NCBI GenBank assembly: GCA_004299545.1
Contig: SCRB01000015.1
Span: 1-6,066 of the forward strand
DNA from: Rhizobiaceae bacterium
GTDB taxonomy: Bacteria; Pseudomonadota; Alphaproteobacteria; Rhizobiales; Rhizobiaceae
Length of the DNA: 6,066 bases
Direction: 5' to 3'
Shown: positions 1-6,066 of the stretch, in pieces
Numbering within the stretch: position 1 is the first letter of the stretch
Layout of the letters: every line of letters begins with the position of its first letter
Notes under the pieces: generated by a model
The model's database searches: none
What the model was told of the DNA's origin: nothing
The model's input: only the letters and a program-made list of their open reading frames with translations
Program-made: the position numbers and the translations under genes

Positions 1-150
1 TTGCCACCTTTGGCCGCCAGAGCCGAGAAGATTTTGTTGAACACCCCCAACTTGCGTGCCATCCAGATTCTGCTCGGGCATACCAAGATCGAGAATACAG
101 TGCGGTATTTAGGTGTCGACATCGAAGACGCGCTGCTCCTGGCAGAATGA
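1..150 (+). pseudogene. Tyrosine recombinase (phage-type integrase), C-terminal remnant, 5' end outside window
   Basis: Frame 1 is open from the left edge to TGA at 148-150 and gives 49 residues. The segment NLRAIQILLGHTKIENTVRY (residues 17-36) is the classic end of a tyrosine recombinase catalytic domain. It holds the LGH histidine (residue 25) and the nucleophilic tyrosine in TVRYLG (residue 36). Such enzymes cut and rejoin DNA through a 3'-phosphotyrosine link. In relatives as I remember them, an HxxR box followed by a basic stretch lies about 15-20 residues before NLRA. Here that place reads LPPLAARAEKILLNT, with no His or Arg at the expected spots, which suggests a degenerate or recombined gene. 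The body lies off the left edge, so a living but divergent gene cannot be excluded. The family assignment is secure; the pseudogene status is inference. Confidence 0.72.
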
Positions 151-426
151 ACTGAAATCTGACGTTGTAGAGGTCATCCGCGTGCAGCGGATGACCACTT
201 CTCGCGAAGGGCTTATTGCGCGGCAAGATCGGTCTTTTGGTGCGAAGCGGACTGGCAGGTTTGAGCGGCTATGTCGGAAAAGCTGCCGTTCACCTGAATG
301 GCAGAGGAAGGCTGCGACGCGCGCCCATCCTTGCCGTTAAGAGCGTTGCGCGAGGATGCCGAAACCTACCGTTCATTCTCCACGATTTAGGCACCAAATG
401 ATCGAATTGTGAGAATGCTTCTGGTG
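151..426. other. Intergenic stretch without a supported gene
   Basis: This region lies between the integrase stop and the 3' end of the GlxA-type regulator. Short open frames exist (113-340 and 216-401, plus strand), but their products are low-complexity and arginine-rich, resemble no family I recognise, and lack a convincing ribosome binding site. Apart from the hairpin at 172-196, I see only a weak 6-bp inverted repeat (CATCCT at 327-332, AGGATG at 352-357). I see no tRNA and no transposon end. Confidence 0.6.
172..196. terminator. Perfect 10-bp hairpin downstream of the integrase tail
   Basis: GGTCATCCGC at 172-181 is followed by a 5-nt loop (GTGCA) and its exact complement GCGGATGACC at 187-196. 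It begins 21 nt after the integrase stop codon, a place typical of a transcription terminator. It lacks the following T-run of a textbook intrinsic terminator (ACTTCTCGCG follows). It may therefore be an mRNA 3' stabiliser, a rho-independent-like element, or a protein or recombinase binding dyad. The structure is seen directly; the role is inferred. Confidence 0.45.
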
Positions 427-1440
427 TTAAAGAGGGATGCTCTGCCCAAAAGCGTTCGCCCTGTAGGTTAACGATTGCCGGACGCCTTTTCGGTAGTTGG
501 CGGGGGTAACCCCTAGCATATGGGAAAACGAGTTCGAAAAATGGGCGCCATCCGAAAAGCCGGTCATAAACGCGATCTCAGAAATCGGCAGTGATGTAGC
601 GGATAGCAGTTGACATGCACGCTCGATGCGGCAGGAGATCTGAAACTCCTTCATCGTCATGCCGGTGCCACGTTTGAAAAGAGCCTGCAACCAGCGCCGC
701 GACACACCGAATTCACGGCTGACGGTCTCGACGAGATTTCGTTCGGTGATCGCGGATTCGACGCGATTGACGGCCGCGATCAAGAGACGGTTTGCACCCC
801 GGAACTTGAACGCTGGCGCGAGCCGCTGGAGTTCGTTCGGGGGTCGCAACCGATCGAGGATCAGCCGTTCCATCACCGCATCCAGCGCGCTCTTGTCGAA
901 GCGGTCTGCAAGATAAGCGAACATCATGTCGTGCACCGCACCCAAGCCGGCGCATGTGATCAATCCGTTGTCGATCACAAAAATATCGGCCGTGGTGTTT
1001 ATATCGGGGTAGTGCTGCCGGAAGGCCTCAAGATCGGCCCAATGAAGCGTGCAGCGCCTTTGCCCTATGACGCCGGCATAGGCCAGAAGCCACAATCCCG
1101 ATGTCACCGCTCCTAACGTAGCGCCAAATCTGGCCTGTTTCCGCAGCCATGCCGCGGAAGCCTTGTCGATATTGTTGGAAACGGCGCTTATCACGATGAC
1201 AAGATCATAGATCGCTTCCGCCGTGATAGACACGTCGGCTTTTACGAGCCTCCCGCTACTGCTGCAGGCGGTGGCGCCGTCCAGGCTGATGATTTTCCAG
1301 GCAATGCTTGGCGCGTCCTTGCGTTCGCGAGTGAGCAGATAAAAGAGGTCGTTCAGGCTGGCGAATGCCGGCAGACCGAATCCCGGCGGCAAGAACAACC
1401 CTACTGAAATCACGTCTTTCATGCGCAACGGGTCTTTCAT
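427..1440 (-). CDS. GlxA-family transcriptional regulator (DJ-1/PfpI-like domain plus AraC-type HTH)
   Basis: This 337-residue protein has the standard GlxA two-domain layout. Residues about 10-195 form a DJ-1/PfpI-like (class I glutamine amidotransferase-like) sensor domain. Its elbow reads AVTSG (111-115) where active enzymes carry a cysteine, so it is likely a non-catalytic ligand sensor. TLHW (131-134) and the CAGLGAVHD segment (163-171) are typical of the family. Residues about 225-320 are an AraC DNA-binding domain with two helix-turn-helix units: NLVETVSREFGVSRRWLQALF (first part, from 235) and PISEIAFMTGFSDGAHFSNSF (from 285), ending in the usual GVTPANYRK. Relatives include GbdR and CdhR, which respond to quaternary amines, but the ligand here is unknown. 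Met7 (codon at 1420-1422) is an alternative start, and neither start has a strong Shine-Dalgarno. The gene is divergent from the sulfatase across 140 bp and is its likely activator. Confidence 0.9.
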   Translation of the reverse strand: MKDPLRMKDVISVGLFLPPGFGLPAFASLNDLFYLLTRERKDAPSIAWKIISLDGATACSSSGRLVKADVSITAEAIYDLVIVISAVSNNIDKASAAWLRKQARFGATLGAVTSGLWLLAYAGVIGQRRCTLHWADLEAFRQHYPDINTTADIFVIDNGLITCAGLGAVHDMMFAYLADRFDKSALDAVMERLILDRLRPPNELQRLAPAFKFRGANRLLIAAVNRVESAITERNLVETVSREFGVSRRWLQALFKRGTGMTMKEFQISCRIERACQLLSATSLPISEIAFMTGFSDGAHFSNSFSHMLGVTPANYRKGVRQSLTYRANAFGQSIPL

Positions 1441-1580
1441 CAGCGGCGATGTGAGATATGTTCCGATTTTTACAAATCCGCATTCGCCTTCTTCCTATCA
1501 CGGCGACGCTCGGCTTGCTTTCATCACCGTGATCGCAGGCCGCGACGAATGCGACAATTTTTTAGGGTCTGGAGCACCAG
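1441..1580. promoter_or_regulatory. Divergent promoter region with two nested inverted repeats
   Basis: This is the shared upstream region of the GlxA-type regulator (leftward) and the sulfatase operon (rightward). Two perfect inverted repeats lie inside one another. The outer pair is CGCATTCG at 1479-1486 with CGAATGCG at 1546-1553. The inner pair is ATCACGG at 1497-1503 with CCGTGAT at 1527-1533. Their centres fall at 1516 and 1515. GCGAC also recurs at 1503-1507, 1542-1546 and 1551-1555. This is a good candidate operator for the adjacent regulator. I found no confident -35/-10 pair for either direction. The sulfatase ribosome binding site GGAG lies at 1571-1574. Confidence 0.5.
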
Positions 1581-3203
1581 ATGTCCGCGTCAGCAGAAGC
1601 CAAGCGCCCGAATGTCATCGTCATCCTGGTCGACGATATGGGCTTCGGCGATCTTGGTTGCATGGGCTCCGAGATCCGGACCCCGAACATCGACCGCCTC
1701 GCGGCCAAAGGGGTGCTCTTCTCCTCGATGTATAATTGCGCCAGATGCTGTCCGACGCGTGCTGCACTTTTGACTGGCCTTTATCCGCATAATGCGGGGA
1801 TCGGTCATATGGGCGCCAATCTCGGTACGAAGGCTTACCAGGGATTCTTGCGCAACGACGCTGCGACAATCGCGGAATTGATGCGGCTTGGCGGCTATCG
1901 AACGTTGATGTCCGGCAAATGGCATGTCGGTGGGGATTTTCATGCCCGTCTTGTCGACAGCTGGCGCGTTGGCGATGTCGATCACCCGACACCACGCCAA
2001 CGGGGATTCGATCGTTTCTACGGGATCATCGACGGCGTCACGCATTATTTTTCCCCGCACTTCATGATGGAGGACGATAGCCAGGTCGAGGTTTCGCCAA
2101 CCGACTTTTACTTCACCGACGCCATTACCGACAAAGCGGTCGGGATGGTCGAAGAGAGCGTCGCGCAGGGCAAGTCCTTCTTTCTTTACCTAGCGCATGC
2201 CGCTCCTCACTGGCCTCTGCACGCCCGCGAGGAGGATATCGCGAAATACGATGGCGTCTACAATTCCGGTTGGGACAAGCTTCGCGGCGCGCGGCACGAG
2301 GAAATGGCGTCGCGGGGCGTTCTCCCGCACAGATGGGCTCTCTCTCCCCGGGATGAGGCCGCGCCTGATTGGCGGGAAGTCAAGGCGAAGGATTGGGAAG
2401 CCGATCGCATGGCGGTGTACGCCGCGATGATCGACCGAATGGATCAGTCGATCGGTCGCGTACTCGCCACGCTTCAAAAGCTGGGGCAGTATGACGATAC
2501 GCTGATCCTGTTCCTTTCCGACAATGGCGGCTGTGCCGAGTTCATGGCGGAGGACGGATGGGCAAAATTTATGCCGGACATCCACAATGACGGGCGCCGC
2601 ATCGACATGGGAAACAAGGTCTCGTTGAGACCCGGCGGCCCTCTTACCTACATGAGTTATGACCTTCCCTGGGCCAATGTTTCGAACGCTCCGTTCCGGC
2701 TGTTCAAGCACTGGGTTCACGAAGGCGGTATCTCGACACCGATGATCGTCCATTGGCCACGCCGCTTTCAGGCACAGAAGGTGATCCATACGCCCTGCCA
2801 CGTGATCGACATCCTGCCCACCATCCTGGCGGCGACCGGTGTTCTGTACCCGTTAGAACTCGGTGGCGAAGCCATACAACCCATCGATGGGGAAAGTCTG
2901 ATGCCGCTTCTGGAGGGCAAGGCGTGGAAGCGCGAGAAGCCGCTCTTCTGGGAGCACGAAGGTAACGCAGCGGTGCGGATCGGAGACTTCAAGTTGGTGC
3001 GAAAATTCAACGAGTCCTGGGAACTCTACGACATGGAACTCGACCGCACCGAATTGACCGATCTCGTCGGCAAGAACGACCTACTGAAGACACGCCTGGT
3101 GCGCGAATACGAACATTGGGCGAGCTCTGTCGGCGTGTTGGACTGGTCGTCCGCCCTTCCGGTGCTCCAGAGGCTTTGGGGCCTGGACGATGTTAATGGG
3201 TGA
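1581..3203 (+). CDS. Type I (formylglycine) sulfatase, AtsA-like arylsulfatase
   Basis: The 540-residue product hydrolyses sulfate esters to an alcohol and sulfate. [18 protein letters not shown] near the N-terminus supplies the metal-binding D18-D19. C56-C57-P58-T59-R60, followed by T65-G66, is the CxPxR sulfatase signature, so C56 should be converted to formylglycine. Other active-site residues are K113 and H115 (GKWH), H210 (APHW), D314-N315 (SDNGG) and K376 before HEGGISTP. The C-terminal part (GDFKLVRKF...[13 protein letters not shown]) is typical of the AtsA-like branch. Length matches Pseudomonas AtsA (about 536 residues) and there is no signal peptide, so the enzyme is probably cytoplasmic. 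The start is supported by GGAG 6 nt upstream. It appears intact and is co-transcribed with the binding protein downstream. The substrate is not readable: the CCPTR and HEGGISTP context favours an arylsulfatase-type enzyme over choline sulfatase BetC. No formylglycine-generating enzyme gene is visible here. Confidence 0.93.
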   Translation: MSASAEAKRPNVIVILVDDMGFGDLGCMGSEIRTPNIDRLAAKGVLFSSMYNCARCCPTRAALLTGLYPHNAGIGHMGANLGTKAYQGFLRNDAATIAELMRLGGYRTLMSGKWHVGGDFHARLVDSWRVGDVDHPTPRQRGFDRFYGIIDGVTHYFSPHFMMEDDSQVEVSPTDFYFTDAITDKAVGMVEESVAQGKSFFLYLAHAAPHWPLHAREEDIAKYDGVYNSGWDKLRGARHEEMASRGVLPHRWALSPRDEAAPDWREVKAKDWEADRMAVYAAMIDRMDQSIGRVLATLQKLGQYDDTLILFLSDNGGCAEFMAEDGWAKFMPDIHNDGRRIDMGNKVSLRPGGPLTYMSYDLPWANVSNAPFRLFKHWVHEGGISTPMIVHWPRRFQAQKVIHTPCHVIDILPTILAATGVLYPLELGGEAIQPIDGESLMPLLEGKAWKREKPLFWEHEGNAAVRIGDFKLVRKFNESWELYDMELDRTELTDLVGKNDLLKTRLVREYEHWASSVGVLDWSSALPVLQRLWGLDDVNG

Positions 3204-3219
3204 CTTTTTTCTCATCTGT

Positions 3220-3224
3220 GGAGG
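3220..3224 (+). promoter_or_regulatory. Strong ribosome binding site that sets the start of the binding-protein gene
   Basis: GGAGG lies 5 nt before ATG 3230-3232 and after the sulfatase stop codon (3201-3203). It favours ATG 3230 over the in-frame GTG at 3200-3202. That GTG overlaps the sulfatase stop in a GTGA arrangement but has no well-placed Shine-Dalgarno. Confidence 0.75.
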
Positions 3225-3229
3225 GCTTG

Positions 3230-4873
3230 ATGTTCTACCGTAGCAACAGCGACACTGTACCGGAGCACATACGCGAACAAGCGCGCGAAAAAGGCGTCGA
3301 CCGGCGCGAATTCCTTGCCATGGCAAGTATCTTCGGCGCGTCGACCGCGATGGCGTATGGTCTGCTCGGACTTCCGGCTCCTGCGCGTGCCGCGCCCGAT
3401 GCGACGCCGAAGAAAGGCGGGACGCTGCGCGTGGCGATGTACGTCAAGCCCGCCAAGGATCCACGTCTCGCCGACTGGACGGAAATCTCCAATGGCGAGT
3501 GTCCGTCGCTCGAGCAACTTGTCCGATACACGCGTGAATTCACCTTCGAACCATATCTCCTGAAATCGTGGGGCGTGAACGAGGACGCCACCCAATATGT
3601 CTTTCATGTTCGGCCAGGGGTAACCTGGACGAATGGCGACAAATTCACCGCCGATGACGTGATCTTCAATCTGACGCGCTGGGCCGACAAGACCGCCGAG
3701 GGCAATTCGATGGCGACACGCGTCGGCAGCCTTATCGACAGCAAGACCAATAAGCTGCGTGAGGGAAGCCTCACGAAAGTCGACGCCATGACCGTCAAGA
3801 TTACGCTGCCGAAGCCGGATGTGGCGCTCGTCCCCAATTTGACCGACTATCCGGCGCTGATCGTCCACCCTTCATTCGATCGAACCGGGGCGGATTTTGT
3901 CAAGAATCCGATAGGAACCGGCCCCTTCGAGCTTGTGTCCTACGATGTCGGAGAGCGGATCGTCTACAAACGCCGGACGGATGGCCAATGGTGGAACGGT
4001 GAAGTCTATCTCGATGGGGTCGAATTCATCGATTATGGCACTGACCCTTCCGCAACGATCGCGGCATTCGACGCCGGCGAGGTCGACACGAACCAGGAAT
4101 CGACCGCGGACATGGTTCCGGTGCTCGACAAGCTCGGCCTGGTAAAATCGAGCGTGATGACCGCGTCCACGATCGTCGCCCGGATGCATGTCACGGCCGA
4201 GCCGTATGGCGACAAGCGTGTGCGCAATGCGCTTCAACTCGCAGTCGACAACAACGCAATCCTGCAGATTGGCTACGACAATGATGGCGAGGCGGCAGAA
4301 AACCACCACGTCAGCCCGATTCATCCGGACTACGCCAGGCTGCCACCCATAAAGCGGGATGTTGCGCGCGCCAAGGAGCTTTTGACAGAGGCAGGCAAGC
4401 TCGATTTCGAGCACGAGTTGATATCGGTCGATATCGACTGGCACAAGAATACGGGCGACGCGATCGCAGCGCAGTTGCGCGAGGCCGGGATCAAGGTCAA
4501 GCGTACCGTTCTTCCGGGATCCACCTTCTGGAACGGCTGGCGCAAATATCCCTTTTCACTGACCGTGTGGAACATGCGGCCATTGGGCATTCAGGTTGTG
4601 TCCGTCGCGTACAAATCCGGCCAGGCATGGAACGAGACCGGCTATGCCAATCCGAAGCTGGATGCGAAGATCGACGAGGCGCTCTCAATTGCGGATTCCA
4701 CCAAGCGAAAGACCGTCATGGCGGAAATCGAGAAAATCCTGCAAGACAGCGGTATCATCATCCAGCCATACTGGCGTAGATTGTTCAAGCACTCTGCTCC
4801 TGCCGTGAAGAATTGGGGAATGAACCCGACCTTGCAGATGGATTTCGGCAAGGTCTGGCTTGATCGAAAATAA
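3230..4873 (+). CDS. ABC transporter substrate-binding protein, family 5 (peptide/nickel DppA/OppA-like), Tat-exported
   Basis: With the start at ATG 3230 the protein has 547 residues. It begins with a twin-arginine signal: D24-R25-R26-E27-F28-L29, then a hydrophobic stretch (about 30-50) and a PARA cleavage site near residue 54, so it should be exported folded to the periplasm. The mature part is an SBP_bac_5 domain. GGTLRVAM opens it, [21 protein letters not shown] (start residue 123; first part) is the family's conserved block, and NPIGTGPF (226-233) and [12 protein letters not shown] (from 329) are further typical motifs. Family members bind oligopeptides, nickel, opines, glycosides and other solutes, so the ligand cannot be read from sequence. 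The 26-bp spacing after the sulfatase indicates one operon, and a sulfate ester or its carrier compound is a reasonable guess. No permease or ATPase gene follows, making this an orphan component in this window. The 10-residue longer GTG 3200 form is less likely. Confidence 0.92.
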   Translation: MFYRSNSDTVPEHIREQAREKGVDRREFLAMASIFGASTAMAYGLLGLPAPARAAPDATPKKGGTLRVAMYVKPAKDPRLADWTEISNGECPSLEQLVRYTREFTFEPYLLKSWGVNEDATQYVFHVRPGVTWTNGDKFTADDVIFNLTRWADKTAEGNSMATRVGSLIDSKTNKLREGSLTKVDAMTVKITLPKPDVALVPNLTDYPALIVHPSFDRTGADFVKNPIGTGPFELVSYDVGERIVYKRRTDGQWWNGEVYLDGVEFIDYGTDPSATIAAFDAGEVDTNQESTADMVPVLDKLGLVKSSVMTASTIVARMHVTAEPYGDKRVRNALQLAVDNNAILQIGYDNDGEAAENHHVSPIHPDYARLPPIKRDVARAKELLTEAGKLDFEHELISVDIDWHKNTGDAIAAQLREAGIKVKRTVLPGSTFWNGWRKYPFSLTVWNMRPLGIQVVSVAYKSGQAWNETGYANPKLDAKIDEALSIADSTKRKTVMAEIEKILQDSGIIIQPYWRRLFKHSAPAVKNWGMNPTLQMDFGKVWLDRK

Positions 4874-4939
4874 TCGGTCCGTTATTCGGAGGAACGTATA
4901 GCAGAAGGCATCGCTCGCAAACCCATGTCAGAGTGATGC

Positions 4940-4968
4940 TCCCCCCGAGACAGCAAGATGCGGGGGGA
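4940..4968 (+). terminator. GC-rich hairpin after the sulfatase/binding-protein operon, possible terminator
   Basis: TCCCCCCG at 4940-4947 pairs exactly with CGGGGGGA at 4961-4968 across a 13-nt loop. It lies 66 nt after the binding-protein stop. A further outer pairing is possible between GGTCCG (4876-4881) and CGGACC (4971-4976). The following sequence (ATCGGACCTTTCTCCC) has only a short T-run, so this is a weak rather than classical intrinsic terminator. The rest of 4874-5003 contains no gene I can support. Confidence 0.45.
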
Positions 4969-5003
4969 ATCGGACCTTTCTCCCTGCAATTACGGTCGCA
5001 AGC

Positions 5004-5753
5004 ATGATCGCGCGCAATGTCTGCTTCAGGCGCAAGTACCCGGAAGCACTGCGGCGAAAGACGGTGGCCCGGCGGACCGCATGGCTTGAAGACTATGTAT
5101 CCCAGATCCTTGATCGGAACGTTCACGACATCGCCAACATCGACCAGCCTGATAGATTGCCTCGTCTGCTCAATGTCTTGGCCGAGCATTCGGGGCAACT
5201 GGTCAATCATTCCAGCTTTGGTGCAGCCCTCGGCCTCTCGAGACCGACAGCACAGAAATATGTCGCGATCCTCGAGCGACCGTTCCTGATCAGGACGTTG
5301 GCTCCATGGCCGACTAATCGGTTGAGCCGACTGGTCAAGACGCCGAAATTGCATTTCCCCGACAGCGGGCTACTCGCGGCGCTGAGCGAAGAAGATGAAG
5401 AGGCGGTCAAAAATGATCGCTCCCGGTCTGGAGCCATACTCGTGAGCTTCGTGTTTTCGGAATTGCTGAAGCTCTCTTCGTGGTCCGGGACGCGCGTATC
5501 ATTCTCGCATTACCGGACCAAGGACCAGGATGAGGTCGGCATTGTCATCGAGGATCGGCGCGGGCGCGCCGTCGGTATCGAGGCGAAAGCTTCCGCAACG
5601 GTGCGGCCGCGAGACTCTCGCGGACTGAACCAATTGCAGCAAGCGACTGGGTACCGATTTATGCGAGGGCTGGTGCTGCACGATCATGATCGCGTAACGC
5701 CATTCGGCGAAAAGCTGCAGGCGGCGCCACTTTCGATCCTGTGGTCGATGTAA
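5004..5753 (+). pseudogene. AAA/DUF4143-type ATPase, C-terminal remnant without its ATP-binding domain
   Basis: The 249 residues match the C-terminal part of the AAA_14/DUF4143 family of roughly 400-residue proteins. KYPEALRRK (11-19) corresponds to the GGYPEAL motif after the ATPase core. LEDYVSQILDRNVHDIANID (28-47) starts the DUF4143 domain, and residues about 55-92 form a winged-helix-like unit (SFGAALGLSRPTAQKYVAILE, first part from 71). PKLHFPDSGLLAAL (114-127) is typical. D176-E177 and E193-A194-K195 resemble a PD-(D/E)xK nuclease-like core. The N-terminal P-loop domain (Walker A and B) is absent: the frame is open only back to 4902, and the 130 bp upstream encode nothing similar in any plus-strand frame. 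There is no Shine-Dalgarno before ATG 5004. I therefore read it as a 5'-deleted remnant. The family's function is poorly defined; some members sit in toxin-antitoxin-like or mobile contexts. Expression as a short stand-alone protein is possible but unlikely. Confidence 0.78.
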
Positions 5754-5777
5754 ATCGCATAAGTACCTCGACACAGA

Positions 5778-6066
5778 TCAGCTCAACACGATGCCCCCGT
5801 CGACATTGAGCGATTGTCCAGTGATGAAGGCGGCGTCGTCGGAGGCAAGAAACGCTACAGCACCGACGACGTCTTCGGGTTCGCCGATCCGACGCATCGC
5901 GGTCTTCTGGCGCCATGCTTCGCTGACGGCCGGGTCGTCGAGATTGGTCCGCCCCATCTCCGTGGCGATGATGCCCGGGCAGACACAATTGGCGGTGATG
6001 CCCGCCTCGCCTACTTCCTGGGCGAGAACCCGCGTGAAACCCATGATGGCGGCCTTGGAGGCGGAG
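5778..6066 (-). CDS. Short-chain dehydrogenase/reductase (SDR), C-terminal part, 5' end outside window
   Basis: The minus-strand frame is open from the right edge to TGA (complement of 5778-5780) and gives 95 residues. It starts with SASKAAIMGFTR, which carries the catalytic lysine of the YxxxK motif (codon at 6054-6056); the tyrosine lies just beyond the edge. NCVCPGIIATEM is the family's NxVxPG segment, and AVAFLASDDAAFITGQSLNV plus DGG is the standard SDR C-terminus. These NAD(P)-dependent enzymes oxidise alcohols or reduce ketones; FabG-like 3-oxoacyl reductases and sugar or polyol dehydrogenases look alike at this end, so the substrate is undetermined. The gene converges on the ATPase remnant, with 24 bp between the two stop codons and no evident terminator. 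It is probably part of a leftward catabolic operon lying outside the window. Confidence 0.9.
   Translation of the reverse strand, partial: SASKAAIMGFTRVLAQEVGEAGITANCVCPGIIATEMGRTNLDDPAVSEAWRQKTAMRRIGEPEDVVGAVAFLASDDAAFITGQSLNVDGGIVLS

Noticed and set aside
113..401. Two overlapping small plus-strand frames (113-340 and 216-401) after the integrase tail
   Set aside because: The first overlaps the integrase tail in another frame. Both products are arginine-rich without family resemblance, and neither has a good ribosome binding site.
610..1116. Plus-strand open frame of 168 codons opposite the GlxA-type regulator
   Set aside because: It is antisense to an intact two-domain regulator, the translated sequence has no recognisable domain, and there is no ribosome binding site.
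2190..2801. Long open frame on the minus strand (about 203 codons) opposite the sulfatase
   Set aside because: It lies wholly antisense to a clear sulfatase with all catalytic motifs. Its product resembles no family and reflects codon bias of the GC-rich sense gene.
1581..3203. Choline sulfatase (BetC) as identity of the sulfatase
   Set aside because: The divergent GlxA regulator hints at amine metabolism, but the [15 protein letters not shown] context, HEGGISTP segment and C-terminal pattern fit the AtsA-like branch better. A substrate-level name is not supported.
3200..3229. GTG 3200 as an upstream start for the binding protein, overlapping the sulfatase stop as GTGA
   Set aside because: GGAGG sits 5 nt before ATG 3230, and the Tat signal lies downstream of that start. 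The extra 10 residues add nothing recognisable.
4785..5354. Minus-strand frame of 189 codons across the operon end and the ATPase remnant
   Set aside because: It spans a hairpin and two plus-strand genes in antisense, and its translation shows no domain.
1..6066. CRISPR array, tRNA/rRNA gene or complete insertion sequence
   Set aside because: No regularly spaced repeats, no cloverleaf or rRNA sequence, and no transposase with paired terminal inverted repeats were seen.

Overview
The window reads as accessory DNA from an alphaproteobacterium, probably a member of the Hyphomicrobiales (Rhizobium/Mesorhizobium-like). This is inferred from the moderately high GC content, the GlxA-type regulator, the Tat-exported family 5 binding protein and the style of the integrase tail. 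No rRNA, tRNA or other taxonomic marker is present, so the placement is tentative.

Layout from left to right: (1) the last 49 codons of a tyrosine recombinase (1-150, +), whose visible part lacks a recognisable HxxR box; (2) about 275 bp without a convincing gene, starting with a perfect 10-bp hairpin (172-196); (3) a GlxA/AraC-family regulator on the minus strand (427-1440); (4) a 140-bp divergent intergenic region with two nested inverted repeats sharing almost the same centre (about 1515-1516); (5) a rightward two-gene unit, an AtsA-like type I sulfatase (1581-3203) followed 26 bp later by a Tat-signal ABC-transporter substrate-binding protein of the peptide/nickel type (3230-4873); (6) a GC-rich hairpin (4940-4968); (7) the C-terminal part of an AAA/DUF4143 ATPase without its ATP-binding domain (5004-5753, +), probably a remnant; (8) the C-terminal part of a short-chain dehydrogenase running in from the right edge on the minus strand (5778-6066).

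The core is a compact regulator / sulfatase / binding-protein cassette. The sulfatase has no signal peptide, while the binding protein has a twin-arginine signal. The simplest reading is that an organic sulfate ester is captured in the periplasm, imported intact and desulfated in the cytoplasm, under control of the divergent regulator. No permease or ATPase genes for the transporter are present, so the importer must be encoded elsewhere or lost. The integrase tail on one side and the beheaded ATPase on the other suggest that this cassette sits in rearranged, horizontally acquired DNA. I did not find a clearly new type of system. The most notable points are the sulfatase/orphan binding-protein pairing and the nested dyad in the divergent promoter region.
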